This document shows positions 1 through 7,222 of a stretch of DNA of 64,000 nucleotides, in pieces. The notes under the pieces are model-generated. The model was given only the letters and a program-made list of their open reading frames with translations. It did not search any database and had not been told where the DNA came from. Position 1 is the first letter of the stretch, and each line of letters opens with the position of its first letter. The DNA comes from Burkholderiales bacterium UBA4657. GTDB taxonomy: Bacteria; Pseudomonadota; Gammaproteobacteria; Burkholderiales; Burkholderiaceae_E. A program made the translations under genes and the position numbers. Location of the stretch: the NCBI GenBank assembly GCA_002405475.1, contig DHLX01000008.1:22106-86105 (forward strand). Reading direction: 5' to 3'.

Positions 1-2
1 GT

Positions 3-1061
3 GGTGAACTCATTCCACTGGGTAACCGTATAGAGCTGTTTATTGGTACTTTTGTCGGCGCCATTACTTTTTCCGGTTCGGTCATTGCGTTTGGCAAGCT
101 GTCGGGCAAATATAAATTCCGTTTATTCCAGGGCGCGCCGGTGGTCTTTCAGGGGCAGCACATGCTCAATCTGGTACTGGCGCTAGTCATGCTGGGTTGC
201 GGTGTCGCCTTCACCATCACGCAAGACTGGACCCCGTTCTGGATCATGCTGGCGATTGCCTTCATACTGGGTGTGCTCATCATCATCCCCATCGGCGGTG
301 CCGACATGCCAGTCGTTGTATCCATGCTCAACAGTTATTCCGGTTGGGCAGCGGCAGGCATTGGCTTCTCATTGAACAACTCGATGCTCATTATTGCCGG
401 TTCGCTGGTCGGTTCCTCAGGCGCCATTTTGTCCTACATTATGTGCAAGGCCATGAACCGCTCGTTCTTCAATGTTATTTTGGGTGGATTTGGTGGTGAT
501 GCCGGCGCCGCTGCCGCCGCAGGCAGTACCGAGCAACGTCCGGTCAAAAGTGGCTCGGCTGATGATGCCGCTTTCCTGCTGAGTAATGCCGAGACCGTCA
601 TCATCGTACCCGGCTACGGTCTGGCCGTCGCGCGCGCCCAGCACCCCTTGAAAGAACTGGCGCAAAAACTCAGTGATAAAGGTATTAGCGTCAAATACGC
701 CATTCACCCGGTGGCAGGCCGCATGCCTGGGCACATGAACGTGTTGCTGGCCGAGGCTGAGGTGCCCTACGACCAGGTCTTTGAAATGGAAGACATCAAC
801 AGCGAATTTGGCGACGCCGATGTCGTGCTGGTGCTGGGTGCCAACGATGTGGTGAATCCGGCGGCCAAAGACCCGAAATCCCCCATTGCTGGTATGCCGA
901 TTCTGGAAGCGCACAAGGCACGTCAAATTATTGTGAACAAACGCTCCATGGCATCCGGCTATGCTGGGCTGGATAACGAACTGTTCTACATGGACAAGAC
1001 CATGATGGTGTTCGGTGATGCCAAAAAAGTCGTCGAGGACATGGTCAAGGCGGTGGAATAA
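3..1061 (+). CDS. pntB: NAD(P) transhydrogenase subunit beta, 5' end outside the window
   Basis: Beta subunit of the proton-translocating nicotinamide nucleotide transhydrogenase of the inner membrane, which moves hydride from NADH to NADP+ using the proton gradient. The reading frame is open from the first bases of the window, so the start lies upstream. The first half holds several hydrophobic helices of membrane domain II. The second half is the NADP(H)-binding domain III, with GYGLAVARAQHP, HPVAGRMPGHMNVLLAEA, LVLGANDVVNPAA and KRSMASGYAGLDN, all typical of PntB. The alpha subunit genes should lie just upstream, outside this window. Identification is firm; only the missing N-terminus is uncertain. 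Confidence 0.96.
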   Translation, partial: GELIPLGNRIELFIGTFVGAITFSGSVIAFGKLSGKYKFRLFQGAPVVFQGQHMLNLVLALVMLGCGVAFTITQDWTPFWIMLAIAFILGVLIIIPIGGADMPVVVSMLNSYSGWAAAGIGFSLNNSMLIIAGSLVGSSGAILSYIMCKAMNRSFFNVILGGFGGDAGAAAAAGSTEQRPVKSGSADDAAFLLSNAETVIIVPGYGLAVARAQHPLKELAQKLSDKGISVKYAIHPVAGRMPGHMNVLLAEAEVPYDQVFEMEDINSEFGDADVVLVLGANDVVNPAAKDPKSPIAGMPILEAHKARQIIVNKRSMASGYAGLDNELFYMDKTMMVFGDAKKVVEDMVKAVE

Positions 1062-1085
1062 GAACGCCTATTGGCGTTCTATTTG
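1061..1085. terminator. Hairpin between convergent pntB and uspA-like gene
   Basis: AGAACGCC, a TATT loop and GGCGTTCT form a perfect 8-bp stem beginning at the pntB stop codon. The T-tract (ATTTG) is short on the plus strand. It lies between the 3' ends of two convergent genes and could end transcription from both sides. Confidence 0.65.
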
Positions 1086-1101
1086 CGCTGGTAACGCAGA
1101 C

Positions 1102-1536
1102 TCAGTGCGTCACCACCACCGGCACCTTGGACAGGTGCAATACCTTGTTCGAGGTAGAGCCCAGCATCAGGTTGCCGAACGCGCCCATGCCACGCGAGCC
1201 CATAAAAATCATTTTGGCGCCAGTTTCTTCGGCAGCGCGAACGATGAACTCTGCCGGGTCGCCCAGTTCTTTACGCACGCTGTATTTCAGGCCGGCAGCG
1301 CTTAATTTCTGCTCGGCCGCCGCCAGGGTTTCCTGTTGCGCTTTTTCATAATAGGCGTCGAGCAAATCTTCGCTCACGACCACGCCCATGCCGGTCAGCG
1401 GTGGCATCGGTACCTTGACACTGACCAGCACAATATCAGGCTGGGTAGTCATGGCCTTGGCCAGATTTATCATCGTGTCCAGCGAGCGTTTTGCCGCTTC
1501 CGAGCCATCAATGGCAGCTACCAGTCTGTCAATCAT
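1102..1536 (-). CDS. Universal stress protein, UspA family
   Basis: A 144-aa single-domain universal stress protein, cytoplasmic and probably ATP-binding. It begins MIDRLVAAIDGSEAAK, the usual first strand and loop. Near the C-terminus it has GSRGMGAFGNLMLGSTSNKV, which fits the G-2X-G-9X-G-S/T nucleotide-binding motif, and it ends in a final strand KVPVVVTH. An upstream in-frame ATG would add 19 residues, but the chosen start has GGGGGA about 6 nt upstream and matches the family length. It converges with pntB. The specific stress role cannot be read from sequence. Confidence 0.9.
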   Translation of the reverse strand: MIDRLVAAIDGSEAAKRSLDTMINLAKAMTTQPDIVLVSVKVPMPPLTGMGVVVSEDLLDAYYEKAQQETLAAAEQKLSAAGLKYSVRKELGDPAEFIVRAAEETGAKMIFMGSRGMGAFGNLMLGSTSNKVLHLSKVPVVVTH

Positions 1537-1614
1537 TGCATTCCCCCGGTTATGTCCAGCACTATTCAGAGCTGTCACTATACCTTGAGTCAAGGCACAA
1601 AACCTTGACTTGTA

Positions 1615-2337
1615 TCAACGGGCCAGATGCTGAAGCACCCATGGCGCCAGAAACGGCAGCAGCAGCGCCGAAAGCATGGCGGTGAGACCCATGGCCAAGC
1701 CCGCAAATGCACCTGCGGCATCGCTCAGCTGGAAAGCCCGGGCAGTACCTATGCCATGCGCCGCCACACCCAATGCCACCCCCTTGATCGCGTCATCCCG
1801 TACCGACAGACGTTTGAACAGGGCAGGGCCGAAAATCGCTCCCACCATACCGGTCAGTAACACCAGCACAGCGGTCAGAGACGGCAGGCCACCCAGCTTT
1901 TCGCTGATTCCCATGGCGATGGGGGTAGTGACCGATTTGGGTGCCAGTGAAGCCAGCGTAGCCGTACTGGCTCCCAAGGTATGGGCAATCAACAGAGCCG
2001 ACAAACTTGCCACCAAAGTCCCGACCAACAGACTCAGTATCAAGGGGAAAACCATGCGCTTTAAACGCGACCATTGTTCAGCCAGAGGAATGGCCAAGGC
2101 TACCGTGGCCGGGCCAAGCAGAAAATGAACGAACTGGGCACCCTGAAAATAGCTGTCGTAGCTAGTGCCTGTCCAGCTCAAAATCAGCACCAGTAAGGCC
2201 ACCGCGGTGGCAACCGGGTTGGCATAGGCGCGACTGCCCGTCCAGCCATAAAAACGCATGGCCAGGCCATAACACACCAGGGTCAGCGCCAGCCATAACA
2301 GCGGCGATGTCGATAAATAGACCCAGACTTCAGTCAT
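1615..2337 (-). CDS. lrgB: LrgB/CidB-family membrane transporter subunit
   Basis: A 240-aa very hydrophobic inner-membrane protein of the LrgB family, with glycine-rich transmembrane segments and the LAPKSVTTPIAMGISEKLGG and GIAAHGIGTARAF-like stretches typical of LrgB. Known relatives include bacterial LrgAB, linked to murein hydrolase control and pyruvate uptake, and the plant plastid carrier PLGG1, which moves glycolate and glycerate. Its ATG overlaps the lrgA stop by 8 nt (ATGACTGA), with a GGGGG ribosome site ahead, so the two are translationally coupled. A GTG 12 nt further upstream is possible but less likely. The position behind glcF suggests the substrate may be glycolate or lactate; that is inference. 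Confidence 0.88.
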   Translation of the reverse strand: MTEVWVYLSTSPLLWLALTLVCYGLAMRFYGWTGSRAYANPVATAVALLVLILSWTGTSYDSYFQGAQFVHFLLGPATVALAIPLAEQWSRLKRMVFPLILSLLVGTLVASLSALLIAHTLGASTATLASLAPKSVTTPIAMGISEKLGGLPSLTAVLVLLTGMVGAIFGPALFKRLSVRDDAIKGVALGVAAHGIGTARAFQLSDAAGAFAGLAMGLTAMLSALLLPFLAPWVLQHLAR

Positions 2338-2686
2338 GTTCGCCCCCACCCTGCCGACGCAATAACCAGCCCAGCATCAGAGCGGTAACCGCCATGCCCA
2401 GTAGCGTGCTCAGAATCAGTGCCACCGCAATCGCCAGCCCTTCACCCTGCAAACGATGAAAGTGCAGCATGATGCCCACACCCGCCGGTATAAATAATAA
2501 GGCCAGATGTTGTAACAATGTAGCCGCTACAGGTTTCCAGGTCGAAGCCAGCGCTGGCTTCCAGAGACAAAAGGCCAGCATCAAGGCCATGCCCAGCACC
2601 GGGCCCGGCACTGGCCAGCGACTCCAGAACGCTATCGCCTCTCCTACTAATTGAAACAGCAGCAGTGCGGTCAATGTCTCAATCAT
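2330..2686 (-). CDS. lrgA: LrgA/CidA-family membrane protein
   Basis: A 118-aa inner-membrane protein with four predicted hydrophobic helices, including the LrgA/CidA-type segment WPVPGPVLGMALMLAF. It normally acts with LrgB as a two-part carrier. The ATG at 2686 is preferred because it overlaps the glcF stop by 8 nt (ATGATTGA), the same coupling pattern seen between lrgA and lrgB; an ATG 18 nt upstream lies inside glcF. The chain glcF-lrgA-lrgB therefore reads as one translationally coupled unit. No separate promoter is visible. Family assignment is confident; substrate is unknown. Confidence 0.88.
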   Translation of the reverse strand: MIETLTALLLFQLVGEAIAFWSRWPVPGPVLGMALMLAFCLWKPALASTWKPVAATLLQHLALLFIPAGVGIMLHFHRLQGEGLAIAVALILSTLLGMAVTALMLGWLLRRQGGGEHD

Positions 2687-3914
2687 CGACCAAGGCCGCG
2701 TCAATCAATTCAATCCAGTGCAAGAGCTGGCGTTGCGTCCCAGACTGCAAATGCGTAATACAGCCAATATTGGCCGAAGCCACGGGCGTATCCGGGTTCG
2801 GACACACCTGCTCGATGGCCGCAAGCTTGCGGTCACGCAGCTCGTAAGCAAGTTTTGGCTGTAACACCGAGTAGGTGCCAGCCGAACCACAACACAAATG
2901 GCCCTCGGCGGGAACGCTGACACCAAAGCCCAGACGCGTCATCAGGTCTTCAACCACACCTTTCATTTTCTGCCCATGCTGCAAGGTACAAGGTGGGTGA
3001 AACACCATAGAACCAGTCTTGGACGGAGATAACAAGCCCTGCAAGCGTGCCACATGGGGCAGCAAGTATTCGCTGACATCATAGGTCATGGCACTGATGC
3101 GTGCGGCACGCTCGGCATATTGAGGGTCGTGGCGCAGCTTGTGGCCGTATTCCTTCACGGTCGCACCACAGCCCGATGCATTCATGATAATGGCCTCAAC
3201 CCCCTGCTCTACCCACGGCCACCACGCGTCAATATTGCGCCGCATATCGTCCAACCCACCGGCATGGTCATTCAGGTGGTAACGAATGGCCCCGCAACAA
3301 CCCGCCTTGTCGGCCACCAGGGTTTGAATCTGCAAGGCATCGAGTACACGGGCGGTAGCACTATTGATATTGGGCAGCATGGCCGGTTGAACACAACCCG
3401 CCAGTAGCAGTACCCGGGTGGCATGCGGGCGCTGCGGCCAGGTGCCACTGTCTTGCGCCGCTGGCACCTTGTTTTTCAGGGTCTCGGGCAACAGCGGTCT
3501 GAACCATTGCCCCAGTTTCATGGCTGGAGCAAACAAAGGGGAAGTCAAACCTTCCTTCAGAGCAGTACGCACCAGTTTTTGCGTCCACGGTCGAGGTACC
3601 TGGTCGTCCACTATTTTGCGACCAATATCGACCAGCCTGCCATACTCCACGCCCGAGGGGCAGGTAGTTTCGCAATTACGGCAACTCAGGCAGCGGTCCA
3701 GATGCAATTGTGTTTTTTCTGTGACGGCCTGTCCTTCCAGCACCTGCTTCATCAAATAAATGCGTCCGCGCGGACTATCAAGCTCATCGCCCAGCAACTG
3801 ATAGGTCGGACAGGTCGCGGTACAAAAACCGCAATGTACGCAGCGCCCCACAATGTCTTTTGCTTCCTGACCTTCCGGGGTATTCATAAGAAATTCAGCA
3901 AGTTCGGTGTGCAT
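2679..3914 (-). CDS. glcF: Glycolate oxidase iron-sulfur subunit
   Basis: A 411-aa iron-sulfur subunit of the membrane-associated glycolate oxidase, which oxidises glycolate to glyoxylate and passes electrons to quinone. Two ferredoxin-type clusters are visible near the N-terminus: CVHCGFCTATCP and CLSCRNCETTCPSG. Two CCG-type domains follow, with GCVQPAM...CCGAIRYH and PPCTLQHGQ...CCGSAGTYS. Length and order match GlcF. It belongs with glcD and glcE but is separated from them by two genes on the opposite strand, so it must have its own promoter in the 3915-4079 divergent gap. Downstream it overlaps lrgA. Confidence 0.95.
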   Translation of the reverse strand: MHTELAEFLMNTPEGQEAKDIVGRCVHCGFCTATCPTYQLLGDELDSPRGRIYLMKQVLEGQAVTEKTQLHLDRCLSCRNCETTCPSGVEYGRLVDIGRKIVDDQVPRPWTQKLVRTALKEGLTSPLFAPAMKLGQWFRPLLPETLKNKVPAAQDSGTWPQRPHATRVLLLAGCVQPAMLPNINSATARVLDALQIQTLVADKAGCCGAIRYHLNDHAGGLDDMRRNIDAWWPWVEQGVEAIIMNASGCGATVKEYGHKLRHDPQYAERAARISAMTYDVSEYLLPHVARLQGLLSPSKTGSMVFHPPCTLQHGQKMKGVVEDLMTRLGFGVSVPAEGHLCCGSAGTYSVLQPKLAYELRDRKLAAIEQVCPNPDTPVASANIGCITHLQSGTQRQLLHWIELIDAALVDD

Positions 3915-3960
3915 GATGTTTTATCGGTGAGTGAGCACCAAAATAGTGCATGAAAAATAT

Positions 3961-3972
3961 TCAACGCGTTGA
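3961..3972. promoter_or_regulatory. 12-bp perfect palindrome in the glcF / Cache-gene divergent gap
   Basis: TCAACGCGTTGA is its own reverse complement. It lies 47 bp upstream of the glcF start and about 108 bp upstream of the Cache gene, so one bound regulator could act on both. No matching regulator gene is nearby. Operator function is inferred from symmetry and position only. Confidence 0.4.
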
Positions 3973-4079
3973 TGAAAAAAGATAAACCCTTTTTTTGCCT
4001 TAAATCGGGGCACCACCCTAGTTAGCCCATTACTAAACTGTAGTGGCGTTACAAACCTCAACCCAGACAAAGGAGTGCG

Positions 4080-4547
4080 ATGATGAAGAAGTGGCTGAAA
4101 TATGTTGGCATGAGCGTAGCAAGTGTGGCTTTGGCAGGTGCAGCCTTCGCCCAGGAATTTGGTACCCGCGAAGAAGCCAAGGCAATGACGGATGCAGCTG
4201 TAGCACACGTTAAAAAAGTAGGTCCACAACAAGCCTTCAAGGATTTTACTGAAGACAAGACCAATTGGGTCAAGAAAGATTTGTATGTGTTTGCCTACGA
4301 CATGAAAGGCGTCAATGTCGCTCATGGCGCCAATCCACGACTGATCGGAAAAAATCTGCTCGAACTGAAAGACCCCAACGGCAAGCCTTTGATTGCCGAG
4401 ATGGTGCAAATTACCAGCACTAAAGGCTCGGGCTGGATCGACTATGAATGGCCGCATCCACAAACCAAAAAGGTTGAAAGCAAAACTTCCTTTGTGCGTC
4501 GTATGGAAAACTTTGATGGCTTTCTTGGAGTCGGAGTCTACCGCTAA
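4080..4547 (+). CDS. Secreted single Cache-like ligand-binding protein
   Basis: A 155-aa exported protein. Residues 1-25 form a signal peptide ending AGAAFA before QEFG. The rest resembles a small Cache (sCache/PAS-like) sensor: a long helix (FGTREEAKAMTDAAVAHV), then DLYVFAYDMKGVNVAHGANP, LIGKNLLELKDPNGKP and a closing GSGWIDYEWPHP segment. No membrane anchor or output domain follows, so it should be free in the periplasm. An AGGAG site precedes the start; either of two adjacent ATGs could be used. It is 54 nt ahead of a chemoreceptor gene, suggesting it binds a ligand and presents it to that receptor. Ligand unknown; the glc context suggests a small carboxylate. Confidence 0.8.
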   Translation: MMKKWLKYVGMSVASVALAGAAFAQEFGTREEAKAMTDAAVAHVKKVGPQQAFKDFTEDKTNWVKKDLYVFAYDMKGVNVAHGANPRLIGKNLLELKDPNGKPLIAEMVQITSTKGSGWIDYEWPHPQTKKVESKTSFVRRMENFDGFLGVGVYR

Positions 4548-4560
4548 ATAATGTTGATGC

Positions 4561-4588
4561 CCCAACCGGACACCCGTGTCTGGTTGGG
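4561..4588 (+). promoter_or_regulatory. Intercistronic stem-loop between Cache gene and chemoreceptor gene
   Basis: CCCAACCGGACAC pairs with GTGTCTGGTTGGG over 13 positions with one G-T wobble and a very short loop. It begins 14 nt after the Cache stop codon and ends 13 nt before the chemoreceptor ATG. No T-run follows, so it is not a simple terminator. A stem here could protect the upstream message 3' end or limit translation of the receptor, giving more Cache protein than receptor. Confidence 0.55.
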
Positions 4589-4601
4589 CATGGAGACTGC
4601 C

Positions 4602-6164
4602 ATGAGAAACTGGTTCAGTAATACGTCGGTAGGATTTAAAGTCGCGCTGGCACCTTGCTTTGCCGTGTTGTGCCTGTTGGTCGTCGGTATTATGGGTCTT
4701 ATTGCCAACAACAAAATTGGTGATTCTTTGACCCTGCTGGGCGAAAACCGTCTGCCCAAAGTCATTTCCGCTGCTGACCTCGATAACCATTTGCATAAAC
4801 TTCATATCAAGGTGAATCAAAGCCTGGCGTGGGAAGGAGCGGGCTTTAAAGCTGAAAAAATAGCCGAGCTGGACAAGTCGATTTTGAATGACCTGGAAAC
4901 CTATGGCAAAAAATTGAATGCTGCTGCTGAAAACCCACAGTGGGCCGAAGACGAAAAAGCATTGCTTGCCAACATTAACGACACCTATCTGAAATATCAA
5001 AAGATAGTCAAAGATATGCTTGAACTTAAAAGCGGGATGCTGGCCAACGCCGCATCTTTCGTTACCACCATGGATAGTTCGTTTAGCAGTTTGAGTAAAA
5101 CCTTCAGTGACCTGATCACCCTGGAACAAACCAAGGCGAATGCCGCAGTTGCCGATGGTCAGGGGCTGGTCATTGCCAACAAAATGGTAATAATCATCGG
5201 CTTTGCACTGTCGGTTTTCCTTACCATGGCTTTTGCTCTGTTTTGCGTCAGAAAAATTGTTGGCCCACTGCACCAGGCTTCGCAAATTGCTCATGCGGTT
5301 GCCCAGGGAAATTTGACAAACCGCGCAGAAGACTGTTCGACCGACGCTACCGGTCAGGTGTTGTTGGCCTTGAGCGAAGTCTCGACCAGTTTGAGCAATA
5401 TCGTAGAAGAAATTCGCAACTCGGCGCAACTGGTGGATCATGCTTCGGAAGAAATTGCAGCCAGCAATGCCGATCTGTCTTCGCGCACCGAGCATGCCGC
5501 TTCGTCGTTGCAGCAGACGGCCGCTTCGCTCGAGCAATTGACTGCGACCATAAAACATAATTCTGAAAATGCCGGTCAGGCCAGTCAATTGGCGCAGGCA
5601 GCTACTGCCGTCGCGCAGGAAGGTGGAAATGCTGTGACTGAAGTGATCCGAACCATGAATACCATCGACACTCAATCGGGCCGTATTGGCGAAATCATTT
5701 CGGTGATAGATGGGATCGCGTTTCAGACCAACATACTGGCACTCAATGCGGCCGTGGAAGCGGCACGTGCCGGCGAACAGGGACGTGGCTTTGCGGTCGT
5801 AGCTCAGGAAGTGCGAACTTTGGCCAGTCGCAGTGGTGCCGCCGCGAAAGAAATACGAGAATTGATTGGCGAATCGATTGCTCAGGTACAAACGGGCACG
5901 CAAAAAGTCAACATCGCTGGCGAAAAAATGCAACGGATTGTTGAATCCATCACCAAGGTTTCCAGCATGATCGAAGAAATAGCTCGCGCCTCGTCCGAAC
6001 AATCGAGTGGGATCTTGCAGATCAATGAAGCCATATCGTCGATGGACAGAAACACCCAGCATAATGCGGCCCTGGTAGAGGAAGCTGCGGCCACGGCAGA
6101 ATCGCTCAAGCAACAGGCTCGTAACCTGGTACAGGCCATGCAAAGATTTCGTACCAGCCATTAA
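4602..6164 (+). CDS. Methyl-accepting chemotaxis protein
   Basis: A 520-aa transmembrane chemoreceptor. TM1 covers about residues 12-34, a helical periplasmic domain of about 160 residues (four-helix-bundle type) follows, and TM2 covers about 194-216. HAMP comes next, then the long signalling coiled coil with its highly conserved tip GIAFQTNILALNAAVEAARA near residues 371-390. The C-terminus lacks a CheR/CheB pentapeptide. Start chosen at MRNWFSNTSV, with GGAG just upstream; ATGs 12 and 51 nt earlier lie at or inside the intercistronic hairpin region. It forms a pair with the preceding Cache gene and is inserted between glcE and glcF on the opposite strand; its stop is 2 nt from the glcE stop. 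Confidence 0.93.
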   Translation: MRNWFSNTSVGFKVALAPCFAVLCLLVVGIMGLIANNKIGDSLTLLGENRLPKVISAADLDNHLHKLHIKVNQSLAWEGAGFKAEKIAELDKSILNDLETYGKKLNAAAENPQWAEDEKALLANINDTYLKYQKIVKDMLELKSGMLANAASFVTTMDSSFSSLSKTFSDLITLEQTKANAAVADGQGLVIANKMVIIIGFALSVFLTMAFALFCVRKIVGPLHQASQIAHAVAQGNLTNRAEDCSTDATGQVLLALSEVSTSLSNIVEEIRNSAQLVDHASEEIAASNADLSSRTEHAASSLQQTAASLEQLTATIKHNSENAGQASQLAQAATAVAQEGGNAVTEVIRTMNTIDTQSGRIGEIISVIDGIAFQTNILALNAAVEAARAGEQGRGFAVVAQEVRTLASRSGAAAKEIRELIGESIAQVQTGTQKVNIAGEKMQRIVESITKVSSMIEEIARASSEQSSGILQINEAISSMDRNTQHNAALVEEAAATAESLKQQARNLVQAMQRFRTSH

Positions 6165-6166
6165 CA

Positions 6167-7213
6167 TTATGATGCCGCGACCGATTCTGGGTCGCGGTTA
6201 AAGATATTGGTTGGATCAAACTCGGCTTTCAGTCGTTCATGAATCACACGTACTGGTGCCGACAAGCCGGACAGCCAGTGTTCATGACAATATACTGGCC
6301 GAGCATAGCCACGATTTTGTAACGCCAAAGCGACCAGGCGTTCACCAGGTTCTTCAGTCTTAATCCAGCGCTGCGGCCCACCCCACTCCAGCAGACACTC
6401 TCCTGCCACGGGAATGGCTGGCGCAACCGAGGGCAAGGAAAAACGCCAGGTCTTTTCTGCTTGATGAAAAAAACTATGGCTCTGATCACGCAGGCTGTTC
6501 CAGAATTGCAGAGCCGCCTCAGTACCGAGTCTTTCTCCACCCAAAGCTTGTTGTGCCGCGTTGAGCGCTGCTTCAGAACCACTCAAACGCACTGACAATA
6601 GGCCTTCATTCCAGGCACTCGCCGAAATCGGAAGGGGTCGGCCGGCCCATTCGTTCATAAATCGTAAAGCCTGAATCTGATCAGTCTCAAAACGCAAAGT
6701 GTACTCATGCTGAGGCTTGGGCAACACCTTGACGGAAGCCTGTGTAATGATGCCCAGAACACCGAGAGAGCCCGCCAGCGCGCGGCTAATGTCATAACCG
6801 GCCACATTTTTCATGACCTGGCCACCGAAATTCAGTAACTGGCCTTTGCCATTGAGCAATTGTGCGCCCAGGACAAAATCACGCAGCGCGCCGGCACTGG
6901 CACGACGCGGCCCTGACAGGCCAGCAGCAATGCACCCGCCCCAGGTACTGTTAGCGCCGAATCGGGGCGGTTCAAACGCCAGCATTTGTTGCTCTTGCTC
7001 AAGCAGGGCCTCAACCTCGGCCAGCGGTGTGCCGCAGCGCGCAGTAATGACCAGTTCACTGGGTTCGTAATCGACAATGCCGCTGTATTCTGCCGTATTG
7101 AACACCTCGCCTTGTTCGGGAATAAGCCAGGGCTTGCTGCCGCCACCTACCAGCCGCAACGGGGTAGCCAGGCTTGCAGCGGCGCAAATTCGTTCCTGCC
7201 ATTGCTCAATCAT
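6167..7213 (-). CDS. glcE: Glycolate oxidase FAD-binding subunit
   Basis: A 348-aa FAD-binding subunit of glycolate oxidase, related to GlcD but shorter. The FAD-binding fold shows ELVITARCGTPLAEVEALL, FGANSTWGGCIAAGLSGPRR and the conserved GGQVMKNVAGYDISR segment typical of GlcE. It starts 9 nt after the glcD stop, so the two are one operon. Its 3' end nearly touches the convergent chemoreceptor gene, and its usual partner glcF resumes about 2.3 kb further on, beyond the inserted pair. Confidence 0.94.
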   Translation of the reverse strand: MIEQWQERICAAASLATPLRLVGGGSKPWLIPEQGEVFNTAEYSGIVDYEPSELVITARCGTPLAEVEALLEQEQQMLAFEPPRFGANSTWGGCIAAGLSGPRRASAGALRDFVLGAQLLNGKGQLLNFGGQVMKNVAGYDISRALAGSLGVLGIITQASVKVLPKPQHEYTLRFETDQIQALRFMNEWAGRPLPISASAWNEGLLSVRLSGSEAALNAAQQALGGERLGTEAALQFWNSLRDQSHSFFHQAEKTWRFSLPSVAPAIPVAGECLLEWGGPQRWIKTEEPGERLVALALQNRGYARPVYCHEHWLSGLSAPVRVIHERLKAEFDPTNIFNRDPESVAAS

Positions 7214-7222
7214 GCCAACCCC

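Noticed and set aside
3921..6167. A 748-codon open frame on the minus strand across the Cache gene, the gap and the chemoreceptor gene
   Set aside because: It is antisense to two well-supported genes with clear motifs. Its translation has no domains and odd composition (many His, Phe, Gly, Arg), typical of a shadow frame.
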